Shown one piece after another: positions 17,717-26,156 of a stretch of DNA of 64,000 bases; position 1 is the stretch's first letter, and every line of letters starts with the position of its first letter. Origin of the DNA: Achromobacter animicus (lineage in GTDB: Bacteria; Pseudomonadota; Gammaproteobacteria; Burkholderiales; Burkholderiaceae_B); assembly GCF_902859585.1 (NCBI RefSeq), contig NZ_CADIJM010000002.1:620001-684000 (forward strand), given 5' to 3'. Both the position numbers and the translations under genes were made by a program. The notes beneath the pieces were generated by a model. The model searched no databases. It had not been told where the DNA came from and worked only from the letters and a program-made list of their open reading frames with translations.

Positions 17717-18870
17717 GCACCCGGCCGCTGCGCATCCTGCATGTCATCACGGGGCTGGGCCAGGGCGGCGCCGAATCGGTGCTGACGCGCCTGGCGACCT
17801 GGCCGGACGCGGGCGTCGAACACACGGTCGTGTCGCTGACCGATGAAGGTTTGTATGGCGAGCGCCTGCGCGCGGCGGGCGTTGCGGTGCATGCCCTGGG
17901 CATGAAGCGCGGCCGCGTCAGCCTGGGCGGCTTCCTGGCTCTGCGCCGCCTGATCGCCACGAACCGTCCCGATGCCGTTCAAACCTGGATGTATCACGCC
18001 GACCTGATTGGCGGCCTGGCCGCCCGCCTGGCAGGCGTTCGCGCCATTGCGTGGGGCATCCGCAATTCCGGCGAGCACCTTGAGCGCAGCAGCCGGTCGG
18101 CGCGGCTGGTGCTGCGCGCGTGCGCGATGCTATCGGGCAGCGTGCCGCGCGCGATCGTTTGCGCGGCGCAGAACGCGGCCGAGCGCCACGCCGAAAAAGG
18201 CTACCGCCGCGACCGCATGGTCGTGATCGCCAACGGCTATGACTTGTCGCGCTACGCGCCGGATCCGCAGGCGCGCTCGCGCGTTCGCGCCGCATGGGGA
18301 CTGTCCGAAGACGCTCCCGTGATCGGCTGCGTGGCGCGCTGGGATCCGCTCAAGGACCACGCCAACCTGCTGCGCGCCGTGGCCGCGCTGGTGCGCGATG
18401 GACGCGACGCGGGGTTGCGCTGCGTGCTGATCGGCCGCGACATGACCGACGGTAACGCCCAACTGGGCGCCTTGCTCGACAAGCTGGACCTGCGCGACCG
18501 CGTGGTGCTCAACGGTCCCAGCGACGACGTGCCCGCCGTCATGAACGGCCTGGATGTGCACGTGCTGTCGAGCTGCGCCGAAGGCTTTCCGAACGTGGTG
18601 GCCGAAGCCATGGCGTGCGGCGTGTATTGCGTGGTGACCGACGTGGGCGACGCCGCCTACATCGTCGGCGACACCGGCGTGGTGGTGCCGCCCGAGCAGG
18701 CCGAGGCCCTCGCCCGCGGCATCGAATCCGCGCTGGGCGATGTGGCCGCGCGCGGCCGCGAGCGCGCGGGCGAGGCTGGGCGCGCGCGCGTCCTGGAACA
18801 CTTTGATCTTGCACGCATGGTGCAAAGCTACATCGCCGTCTGGCGCCGTATTTCTGGAGTCCAAGCATGA
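17713..18870 (+). CDS. Glycosyltransferase family 4 (operon GT 3)
   Basis: GT-B glycosyltransferase, 385 residues. Features: ILHVITGLGQGGAESVLTRL at the N-terminus, WMYHADLIGGLAARL, IANGYDLSRYAPD at the domain boundary, IGCVARWDPLKDHANLLRA, and SSCAEGFPNVVAEAMACG (E-x7-E). A ribosome site GGAGGGG lies 6 bp before the ATG, which overlaps the previous stop. The next gene starts 4 bp before this one ends (ATGA). Confidence 0.92.
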   Translation: MSTRPLRILHVITGLGQGGAESVLTRLATWPDAGVEHTVVSLTDEGLYGERLRAAGVAVHALGMKRGRVSLGGFLALRRLIATNRPDAVQTWMYHADLIGGLAARLAGVRAIAWGIRNSGEHLERSSRSARLVLRACAMLSGSVPRAIVCAAQNAAERHAEKGYRRDRMVVIANGYDLSRYAPDPQARSRVRAAWGLSEDAPVIGCVARWDPLKDHANLLRAVAALVRDGRDAGLRCVLIGRDMTDGNAQLGALLDKLDLRDRVVLNGPSDDVPAVMNGLDVHVLSSCAEGFPNVVAEAMACGVYCVVTDVGDAAYIVGDTGVVVPPEQAEALARGIESALGDVAARGRERAGEAGRARVLEHFDLARMVQSYIAVWRRISGVQA

Positions 18871-20000
18871 GCGCCGGACGCTGCCTGCTGTTTGTCGTCA
18901 ACAATCCGGCGTTCTTCATGTCGCATCGCGTGCCGGTCGCCCTGGCCGCGCAGAAGGCAGGCTACGACGTCCACGTCGCGACGATGGACGGTCCGGCGGT
19001 GGCTGACATCCAGGCGCTGGGCATGACCCATCACGCGATTCCCATGACGCGCAGCGGCAAGCATCCGCTGCAGGAACTGGGCACGCTGCTGGCGCTGGTG
19101 CGCCTGTTCCGCCGGCTGCGTCCCGATGTGGTGCATCTGGTCACCATCAAGCCCGTGCTGTACGGCGGCATCGCCGCGCGCATTGCGCGGGTGCCCGGCA
19201 TGGTGGCGGCGATCTCCGGATTGGGATTCGTGTTCCTGTCGAACTCGCTGAAGATGCGGCTGGTGCGCGCCGTGGTGGCGCGCCTGTACCGCGTTGCGCT
19301 GGGCCATCCGAACAGCCGTGTGATCTTCCAGAACGCCAACGACCGTGACCTTCTCAAGTCGCTGGGCGCCGTGCGCGAGGACCAGGTGGTCATCATCCGC
19401 GGCGCGGGCGTGGACCTCGACGCCTATCGGCCCACCCCGGAGCCGCCCGCGCCGCCCGTTGTCGTCACGATGGTGGCGCGCCTGCTGCGCGACAAGGGCG
19501 TGCAGGAGTTCGTGCAGGCGGCCAAACTGCTGCGTGAACGCGGCGTGCCGGTGACGATGCAACTGGTGGGCGGCCTGGACGCTGGCAATCCGACGTCCGC
19601 CACGCAGGCCGACGTCGATGCCTGGCAGCAGGACGGCTGCGTGCAGGCGCTGGGCGAGCGTTCGGATGTGGCGGCGCTGTACGCGGCCGCGCACATCGCG
19701 GTGCTGCCGTCCTACCGCGAAGGCCTGCCGAAATCCTTGATCGAGGCCGCGGCCTGCGGCCGGGCGGTCGTGACGACCGACGTGCCGGGCTGCCGCGATG
19801 CCATCGAACCCAACGTGACCGGCCTCCTGGTGCCGGTGCGCGACGCGGCGGCGCTGGCTGAGGCCATTGCGCGCCTTGCGCAAGACGCGGCGTTGCGTCA
19901 GGCGATGGGCACGGCGGGCAGGGCGCTGGCGGAGCGCGAGTTTGACATCAACCAGGTCGCTCGCATCCACGTCGCGCTGTACGACGCGCTCAGCGCCTGA
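18867..20000 (+). CDS. Glycosyltransferase family 4, WbpT/PglA-like (operon GT 4)
   Basis: GT-B enzyme of 377 residues. Its N-terminus (FVVNNPAFFMSHRVPVALAA) and the middle segment HLVTIKPVLYGGIAAR with ISGLGFVFLS are typical of the WbpT/PglA group, which adds GalNAc or GalNAcA residues early in glycan assembly. The donor motif is PSYREGLPKSLIEAAACG. It is the last gene of the operon, and its stop overlaps by 11 bp the end of the convergent pgi gene, so no terminator separates them. Confidence 0.92.
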   Translation: MSAGRCLLFVVNNPAFFMSHRVPVALAAQKAGYDVHVATMDGPAVADIQALGMTHHAIPMTRSGKHPLQELGTLLALVRLFRRLRPDVVHLVTIKPVLYGGIAARIARVPGMVAAISGLGFVFLSNSLKMRLVRAVVARLYRVALGHPNSRVIFQNANDRDLLKSLGAVREDQVVIIRGAGVDLDAYRPTPEPPAPPVVVTMVARLLRDKGVQEFVQAAKLLRERGVPVTMQLVGGLDAGNPTSATQADVDAWQQDGCVQALGERSDVAALYAAAHIAVLPSYREGLPKSLIEAAACGRAVVTTDVPGCRDAIEPNVTGLLVPVRDAAALAEAIARLAQDAALRQAMGTAGRALAEREFDINQVARIHVALYDALSA

Positions 20001-21537
20001 TTGCGTCGATCCAGAACCGCGTGGACGGATCCTGCTGGCTGGGCTGGGGCGCGTCCAGCTCGCGCATGATGTTCTTGGCCAATACCTTGCCGAACTCCAC
20101 GCCCCACTGATCGAACGGGTTGATGCCCCAGATCACGCCCTGCGTGAACACCTTGTGCTCGTACAGCGCCAGCAGCGCGCCAAGCGTGAAGGCTTCGAGG
20201 CGCGGCAACACGATCAGCGACGACGGCCGGCCGCCCGGATGCACGCGGTGCTGCGCCAGCAGGCGCGCACGCGCCGGGTCGCGTTCCGTGGCGGAGGTTT
20301 CCGCCAGGGCTTCTTCAAAGGTCTTGCCGCGCAGGAGCGCCGAGCGCTGCGCCAGGCAATTGGCGACCAGCAACTCGTGGTGCCGGGCATAGGCATGGTC
20401 GGGCTGCTCGCACAGGATGAAATCCACGGGCGCGCCCGTCGTGTCCTGATGCAGCCATTGGAAGAACGTGTGCTGGCAATCGGTGCCCGACATGCCCCAC
20501 ACCGCGGGGCCGGTCGGCACGCCAGCGGGGCTGCCGTCGGCGGTCGCGACCTTGCCCAGCGATTCCATTTCAAGCTGCTGGGCCCACGGCACGATGTGAT
20601 ACAGCCGCGAATCGTATGGGGTGATGACCAGCGAGTCGTAGCCCAGCACGCTGCGGTTGGCCACGCCGGCCAGCGCCATCTGCACGGGGGCGTTCTCGGC
20701 CAGCGGCGCGGTGCGGAAATGGTCGTCCATGGCCGCGGCGCCCGCCAGCAGCTGGTCGAAGGTGTCGTTGCCGAGCGCCAGCGCGACCGGCAGGCCGATG
20801 GCGGACCACAGCGAATAGCGCCCGCCCACCCAGTCCCAGATCTGGAAGATGTGATCGGGCAGGATGCCCAGGTTGAGTGCCGCCTCGACATTGCAGGTGA
20901 TCGCGACGACCTGCTTGATGGGGTCGGCGACGCCGGCGTCGCGCAGCCAGTTCATCGCCACTTCGGCGTTGGCCAGCGGCTCGGTCGTGGTGAACGATTT
21001 GGACGCGACGATGACCAGCGTGTTGTGCGGATCCAGGCGGCTCATCGCATCGGCGACCGAGTGCGAATCCACGTTGGAGGCGAAGCGCACTTCGCGCCGC
21101 ACGCCCTCGTGGCGCAGGGCACGGGTGACCAGGCGCGGCCCCCAGTCGCTGCCGCCAATCCCCAGATGCAGCACGCCGCTGTAGCGGCCCGCCGCGTCGG
21201 CCGCCCGCACGAATTCGCGCATGCGTTCGCGCTCGGCCAGCACCGCCTTGGCCACCATGGCGGGCGGTTCGGCCGCGCGCAGGGCGGTGTGCCAGGCGGC
21301 GCGTCCTTCCGTCCAGTTGGCCTGGCCGCCGTCAAACAGCCGCGCGCGGCTGGCCTCGAAGTCCTGCTGCACCAGCAGCGCCTGCGAGGCCGCCAGCAGG
21401 TCGGGCGACTGCGCCTGGGCGCTCAGATCCAGGCGCAGCCCGGGCGCATTGATGAGGCGCAGCTTCTGGCCGTCCCGGGATGCCGTACGTGTTGCGGTGA
21501 TGAACTGCTGCCACGCGGGGCTGTTGGCTAACGACAT
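19990..21537 (-). CDS. pgi: Glucose-6-phosphate isomerase
   Basis: Interconverts glucose-6-phosphate and fructose-6-phosphate. 515 residues from ATG 21537, giving MSLANSPAWQQF; the frame stays open upstream to 21693 but that part is non-conserved and overlaps the pgm gene. Visible motifs are GIGGSDWGPRLV, SKSFTTTEPLANA (phosphate site), DWVGGRYSLWSAIGLP, CEQPDHAYARHHELL with the catalytic His, and GVIWGINPFDQWGVE(F)GK with the terminal Lys. It is 7 bp downstream of pgm and evidently co-transcribed. The convergent overlap with the last glycosyltransferase gene is unusual but tolerable. Confidence 0.96.
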   Translation of the reverse strand: MSLANSPAWQQFITATRTASRDGQKLRLINAPGLRLDLSAQAQSPDLLAASQALLVQQDFEASRARLFDGGQANWTEGRAAWHTALRAAEPPAMVAKAVLAERERMREFVRAADAAGRYSGVLHLGIGGSDWGPRLVTRALRHEGVRREVRFASNVDSHSVADAMSRLDPHNTLVIVASKSFTTTEPLANAEVAMNWLRDAGVADPIKQVVAITCNVEAALNLGILPDHIFQIWDWVGGRYSLWSAIGLPVALALGNDTFDQLLAGAAAMDDHFRTAPLAENAPVQMALAGVANRSVLGYDSLVITPYDSRLYHIVPWAQQLEMESLGKVATADGSPAGVPTGPAVWGMSGTDCQHTFFQWLHQDTTGAPVDFILCEQPDHAYARHHELLVANCLAQRSALLRGKTFEEALAETSATERDPARARLLAQHRVHPGGRPSSLIVLPRLEAFTLGALLALYEHKVFTQGVIWGINPFDQWGVEFGKVLAKNIMRELDAPQPSQQDPSTRFWIDAIRR

Positions 21538-21544
21538 GAGCGGA

Positions 21545-22936
21545 TCAGAAGGGCAGTGTGGCGTTCGGCGCCAGCTTGCCGAGTTCGCGGCGGAAGTCGG
21601 CCTGGATGCGCGCGAGCGCCGCTTCGCTTTGCGCCTCGAAACGCAGCACGACGACCGGCGTGGTGTTCGACGGCCGCGCCAGGCCAAAGCCATCGGCGTA
21701 TTCGGCGCGCACGCCGTCGATCGTGATCACGCGCTTGGCGTCGGGGAACTGGCCTTGGTCCTGCAACGCCTTGACCAGCGTGAACGGCTGGCCTTCTTCC
21801 ATTTCGAGCTTCAGTTCCGGCGTGGAAACGTCCTGTGGCAGGGCTTCCAGCGGCTCGCAGGCGTCGGCAAAGCGCGACACGATCTCCAGCAGGCGCGCGC
21901 CCGTGTAGAGGCCATCGTCAAAGCCGTACCAGCGTTCCTTGAAGAAGATGTGCCCGCTCATTTCGCCGGCCAGCGGCGCGCCGGTTTCAGCCAGCTTGGC
22001 CTTGACCAGCGAGTGGCCCGTCTTCCACATCAGCGCTTTGCCGCCGGCCGCTTCGACCGACAGGCCGACGTGGCGGCTGCACTTGACGTCATAGATGATG
22101 GTGGCGCCGGGATTGCGCTCGAGCACGTCGCGCGCAAAGAGGACGAGCTGGCGGTCGGGCCAGATGATCTGGCCGGACTTGGTGACCACGCCCAGGCGGT
22201 CGCCGTCGCCGTCAAAGGCCAGGCCAAGTTCGCAATCGGTCTCGGCCACGTGCTTGATGAGGTCCTGCAGGTTTTTGGGTTCAGCGGGGTCGGGATGGTG
22301 GTTGGGGAAGTTGCCATCCACCTCGCAGAACAGTTCGTCGACCTCGCAGCCCAGCGCGCGGAACAGCTGCGGCGCGACCGCGCCGGCCACGCCGTTGCCG
22401 CAATCGATGGCGATCTTCATGGGACGCGCCAGCTTGACGCCGGAGGCCACGCGGGCAATGTAGGTCTGCGCCAGGTCGAGCTGGCGGCGCGTGCCGGCCT
22501 CGGCCGCGGGCGCCGGGGCATCGCCATTCATGGCCTGCGCCAGTTGCTGGACGTCGTCGCCGTACAGCGCGCGGCCGCCCATCATCATCTTGAAGCCGTT
22601 GTACTTGGGCGGGTTGTGGCTGCCGGTGATGGCAACGCCGGACCCGGTTTGCATGATGTTGGCCGCGAAGTACACGAGCGGGGTGGGAACCATGCCGACG
22701 TCCAGCGTATCCACGCCGCCTTCGAGCATGCCTTCCTGCAACGCGAGGGACAGCATTTCGCTGCTGAGGCGGCCATCGCGGCCAACCACGAGCGTCTGCA
22801 CGCCTTGTTCGCGGGCGCGGGCGGCAAGCGCCACGCCGAGAGACCGGGCGAAGGCCGCGTCGATCAGGTCCGGCACCGTGCCGCGAATGTCATATGCCTT
22901 GAAAACAGAGGCCGGAAATTGTGTATTGTTGCCCAC
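21545..22936 (-). CDS. Phosphomannomutase/phosphoglucomutase (AlgC type)
   Basis: Shifts phosphate between C1 and C6 of glucose or mannose, supplying sugar-1-phosphates for nucleotide sugars used in surface glycans. The length of 463 residues equals that of Pseudomonas AlgC. Phosphoserine S106 lies in TGSHNPPKYNG, the metal loop is DGDGDRLG, the sugar loop GEMSGHIFF, and the phosphate loop RPSNTTP. The start chosen is GTG 22936 (MGNNTQFPASVFKAYDIRG), which has AAGGA 6 bp upstream; the frame is open further to 23077 but not conserved. First gene of a pgm-pgi operon. Confidence 0.94.
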   Translation of the reverse strand: MGNNTQFPASVFKAYDIRGTVPDLIDAAFARSLGVALAARAREQGVQTLVVGRDGRLSSEMLSLALQEGMLEGGVDTLDVGMVPTPLVYFAANIMQTGSGVAITGSHNPPKYNGFKMMMGGRALYGDDVQQLAQAMNGDAPAPAAEAGTRRQLDLAQTYIARVASGVKLARPMKIAIDCGNGVAGAVAPQLFRALGCEVDELFCEVDGNFPNHHPDPAEPKNLQDLIKHVAETDCELGLAFDGDGDRLGVVTKSGQIIWPDRQLVLFARDVLERNPGATIIYDVKCSRHVGLSVEAAGGKALMWKTGHSLVKAKLAETGAPLAGEMSGHIFFKERWYGFDDGLYTGARLLEIVSRFADACEPLEALPQDVSTPELKLEMEEGQPFTLVKALQDQGQFPDAKRVITIDGVRAEYADGFGLARPSNTTPVVVLRFEAQSEAALARIQADFRRELGKLAPNATLPF

Positions 22937-23252
22937 GACGGTTCCTTGTTGAGGGGGACAGCGCGGCGGCTGCCGGGTAATGGTAAACCCGCACATCCAA
23001 ACCGCTATGGCAAGGGCCAAAGCTGGATTATCCCCCATCGGCGCGGGGGGCTTCATCCTTCGGGCGGAGTAGGGCATTTACCCGGTGCCGGCCTGCCCCG
23101 CCATGGTGCGGCGCATGGGGCGGCGCCGCCTGTTTCCGGTGCACGTCCGCAGGCAAAAAAGCCGCTTGCCGGGCGGGCGCGCATGGCACAAAAGTTGCTC
23201 GTCATCCGAAGGTGATACGCTTGCCGGGCAAGCAGAAAGACCAGGAGGGGCC
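22937..23252. promoter_or_regulatory. Divergent intergenic region between pgm and the biotin-carboxylase-like gene
   Basis: These 316 bp must hold both promoters. No convincing protein frame is seen. In the leader of the plus-strand gene a small hairpin GCTTGC-CGG-GCAAGC (23219-23233) ends 10 bp before a very strong ribosome site, AGGAGG (23243-23248). A TTGCTC box near 23193 followed by GATACGCT is a weak promoter candidate. Confidence 0.4.
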
Positions 23253-23885
23253 ATGGGCGCCAAAGTATCCACAGTCATGTCATCGGGCGGCGCCACAAGC
23301 AGGCGGGGACCACCCACGGACTTTGCCGGTCCGGCGGCCGGCCGCGAACGCAGGCTTGATATCCACGTCTTTGCCGCGGCAACGGGCGATCTGGCCGCTG
23401 GCCGCGCCTGGGAGCGCAGCGTCTGGCGCGATGCGCGCGTCCTCATCGCCGAATGCCCGGCGCCGCATCTGGCGGCATCGATCGAAAGCGCGTTGCGCAC
23501 GGTTGCCGCCAGCGTGGCGCGCGACCGCGGCTGGCAGGCCGCAGGCACCGTGTCTTTCTCGCTCGACGACCGCAGCGGCGTCTTCCGCGTCATCGACGCG
23601 CAGGCGCGGGCCCGCACGCCGGACATGCCGGTTGCCGAACACGATCCCATCGCGCCGCACGTGCTGGAAGTGCGCATCGACGGTTGCGGCGATCGCCGCC
23701 TGCCGTGCACTCACCTCATGGTCTGCGGCGCCACCCGTGGCGAAGTCCTGCGCCGCGCCTACCGCGCCTTGTCCGAATTGCCCGGCCCCGCCGGCGTGGA
23801 CCGCGCCTTCCTGATGGAGCGCATCGCCTCCCGCGCCTTCTGCTCGGGCATGACGGGCACCCGGCTGGACCAGGCGGTCGGCTGA
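23253..23885 (+). CDS. Truncated biotin-carboxylase-like protein without the catalytic apparatus
   Basis: A 210-residue protein whose order of motifs follows the back half of biotin carboxylase. RRLDIHVFAAATGDL corresponds to RHIEVQVxGDxxGN; ERSVWRDARVLIAECPAPHL to ERDCSxQRRHQKxxEExPAP; GWQAAGTVSFSLDDRSG to the ATP-grasp strand YxxAGTVEFL; and HLMVCGATRGEVLRRAYRAL with a terminal AFCSG...TRLDQ to the biotin-carboxylase C domain. The N-terminal domain is absent and the catalytic ExNxRxxVEH is replaced by VIDAQARA, so it should not carboxylate. Start ATG 23253 has AGGAGGGG just upstream, and coding bias is normal, so it looks expressed, not decayed. Assignment is from reading motifs only. Confidence 0.55.
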   Translation: MGAKVSTVMSSGGATSRRGPPTDFAGPAAGRERRLDIHVFAAATGDLAAGRAWERSVWRDARVLIAECPAPHLAASIESALRTVAASVARDRGWQAAGTVSFSLDDRSGVFRVIDAQARARTPDMPVAEHDPIAPHVLEVRIDGCGDRRLPCTHLMVCGATRGEVLRRAYRALSELPGPAGVDRAFLMERIASRAFCSGMTGTRLDQAVG

Positions 23886-24006
23886 CAGGTCCAACAGGCA
23901 CCCGCAGGGGGCTTCGGCGGGCGCCGCCCAGCCCCTACAATAGTCCGCACATCCGATGAACAGCGCCCGGCCCTCGGCGGCCGGGCCGACTCTCTGTGCG
24001 GCACCC

Positions 24007-25422
24007 ATGACACTGCTGAGCGATCTCCGGGCCCTCTTGGGCGATTCCCACGTGCTGACCGGCGCGGACGCGGATTCCTATGTGCTGGATTGGCGCCGCC
24101 GCTATCGCGGCGCGGCCCTGGCGGTGATCCGCCCCGGTTCCACGGCGGACGTGGCCGCCGCGATCAAGCTGTGCGCGCAGCACGGCGTGCCCGTCGTGCC
24201 GCAAGGCGGCAATACCGGCCTGTGCGGCGGCGCCACGCCGGACGACACCGGCACCGCGGTCGTCCTGTCCACGGCCCGGCTCACCGCGGTGCGCGCACTG
24301 GATACCGACAACGACACCATCACGGTCGAGGCCGGCTGCATCCTGCAGGCCGTGCAGGAGGCCGCAGCGGCAGCCAACCGGCTGTTCCCGCTGAGCCTGG
24401 CGGCCGAAGGCAGCTGCACCATCGGCGGCAATCTGGCCACCAACGCCGGCGGCACGCAGGTGCTGCGCTATGGCAACACGCGCGACCTCACGCTGGGCCT
24501 GGAGGTCGTGACCGCCGAAGGCGAGATCTGGGACGGCCTGCGCGGCCTGCGCAAGGACAACACCGGCTACGACCTGCGCGACCTGTACATCGGCAGCGAA
24601 GGCACCCTGGGCATCATCACGGCCGCCACCCTCAAGCTGTACCCGCGTCCCGTGGCGTCCTGCACGGCGCTGCTTACGCTGGACAGCATCGACAACGCCG
24701 TCGAGGTCCTGTCGCGCGCCCGTTCCGGATTTGGCGCCTCGCTGACCGGGTTCGAACTCATGAGCGGCGCCTGCCTGCAAGGCGTGGTGCGGCTGTTTCC
24801 GCAGCAGCGCCTGCCTTTTGAAGGCGAGTCGGCGGCTTCGCCGTGGTTCGCGCTGCTGGAACTGTCCGACAGCGAAAGCGAAACGCACGCCCGCGAGCGC
24901 TTCGAGGCCGTGCTGGGCGACGCCATCGAAGCCGGCCTGGTGAACGACGCAGCCATCGCCGCCAACGTGTCGCAAAGCAAGGCGCTGTGGCATCTGCGTG
25001 AAAGCATTCCGCTGGCTGAGGCCGAGCTGGGTAAGTCGGTCAAGCACGATGTCTCGATCCCCATCTCGTCGATCGCCGGGTTCGTGCACAAGACCAACGC
25101 CTTGCTGCAGGCGCGCTTTCCGGGCGTGCGCCACGTGATCTTCGGCCACCTGGGCGACGGCAACCTGCACTACAACGTGGCCCATGCCCCCGGACAGACC
25201 GAAGCCGAGCTGCTGGCGCTGCAAGGCGAGATCTATGGCGTCGTGCATGACAGCGTGCACGCGCACAAGGGATCCATCAGCGCCGAGCACGGCGTAGGTC
25301 AGCTCAAACGCGACGAACTGCCGCGCTACAAGAACCCCGTCGAACTGGCGCTGATGCGCCGGATCAAGCGGGCGCTGGATCCCCAGGGTCTCATGAACCC
25401 CGGCAAGGTGCTGCAGGCATAA
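24007..25422 (+). CDS. FAD-linked D-2-hydroxyacid dehydrogenase (GlcD/D2HGDH family)
   Basis: A flavoprotein of 471 residues oxidising a D-2-hydroxyacid, such as D-lactate, glycolate or D-2-hydroxyglutarate, to the 2-oxoacid. The FAD-binding_4 domain covers residues 35-210, with VVPQGGNTGLCGGATPD binding the pyrophosphate, AEGSCTIGGNLATNAGG and IGSEGTLGIITAATL. The C-terminal cap has GHLGDGNLHYNV, a substrate/metal motif, and ISAEHGVGQLKRD. The D2HGDH subgroup is the nearest guess. The start is ATG 24007 (MTLLSDLRALLG); an in-frame ATG at 23956 would add a non-conserved stretch. It lies upstream of a two-component system without overlap. Confidence 0.92.
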   Translation: MTLLSDLRALLGDSHVLTGADADSYVLDWRRRYRGAALAVIRPGSTADVAAAIKLCAQHGVPVVPQGGNTGLCGGATPDDTGTAVVLSTARLTAVRALDTDNDTITVEAGCILQAVQEAAAAANRLFPLSLAAEGSCTIGGNLATNAGGTQVLRYGNTRDLTLGLEVVTAEGEIWDGLRGLRKDNTGYDLRDLYIGSEGTLGIITAATLKLYPRPVASCTALLTLDSIDNAVEVLSRARSGFGASLTGFELMSGACLQGVVRLFPQQRLPFEGESAASPWFALLELSDSESETHARERFEAVLGDAIEAGLVNDAAIAANVSQSKALWHLRESIPLAEAELGKSVKHDVSIPISSIAGFVHKTNALLQARFPGVRHVIFGHLGDGNLHYNVAHAPGQTEAELLALQGEIYGVVHDSVHAHKGSISAEHGVGQLKRDELPRYKNPVELALMRRIKRALDPQGLMNPGKVLQA

Positions 25423-25442
25423 CGCGGCCAGGATCGCAGACC

Positions 25443-26156
25443 ATGAAAACCCCTCCCGCAGCGGGCGCGAACCACCGGGTGCTGATCGTCGAAGACGACC
25501 ATGTCATCGCCGGCAATCTGTACAGCTTCCTGGAGGCGCGGGGCTTTCTGCCCGATGTGGCGTACAGCGGACCCGCGGCCCTTCAACGGTTGCAGGAACA
25601 GCGTTTTGACGCCGTGCTGCTGGACATCGGCCTGCCCGGCATGGACGGCAACGCCGTGCTGCATGACATGCGCACGGAACGGCGGCTGGCCGTGCCGGTG
25701 CTGATGCTGACCGCGCGCGACAGCCTCGAAGACAAGCTGGCGGGCTTTTCCCATGGCGCCGACGACTATCTCACCAAGCCGTTCGCGCTGCTCGAAGTGG
25801 AAGCGCGGCTGCTGGCGCTGATCCAGCGCGCCAAAGGGTCGACGGTCGATGCGGAGCGCACCTTCGGCCCGCTTCAGTTCGACGCGCGCAGCCGCGTCGT
25901 GTCGGTCAGCGGCGTGCCGGTCCACCTGACCCGCAAGGCGGGCCTCATCATCGAGGTGCTGCTGCGCGACCCGGGCCGCGTGGTGACGCGCGAAGAACTG
26001 GAATCGGTCCTGTGGGGCAACGAACCGCCCTCGTCCGATGCGCTGCGCAGCCAGGTCCACCTGCTGCGGCGCGCGCTGGCCGACGCGGGTTTTGACGGCA
26101 TCGAGACCGTGCACGGCACCGGCTGGCGCCTGACGCTGCCCGCCGCCGCATCATGA
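25443..26156 (+). CDS. OmpR-family response regulator
   Basis: A 237-residue DNA-binding response regulator. The receiver has the acidic pair VEDDHVIAG near residue 18, phospho-acceptor D61 in VLLDIGLPGMDG, T in MLTARDS and K in YLTKPF. The C-terminal winged helix includes LTRKAGLIIEVLLRDPG, LRSQVHLLRRAL and GTGWRLTL. Its stop overlaps the start of the sensor kinase (ATGA), so the two are translated together. The PAP2 phosphatase gene just downstream makes envelope lipid remodelling a plausible output. Confidence 0.94.
   Translation: MKTPPAAGANHRVLIVEDDHVIAGNLYSFLEARGFLPDVAYSGPAALQRLQEQRFDAVLLDIGLPGMDGNAVLHDMRTERRLAVPVLMLTARDSLEDKLAGFSHGADDYLTKPFALLEVEARLLALIQRAKGSTVDAERTFGPLQFDARSRVVSVSGVPVHLTRKAGLIIEVLLRDPGRVVTREELESVLWGNEPPSSDALRSQVHLLRRALADAGFDGIETVHGTGWRLTLPAAAS

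Noticed and set aside
19867-23215. Two long plus-strand frames opposite pgi and pgm
   Set aside because: They mirror highly conserved enzymes on the other strand and have no protein similarity of their own.
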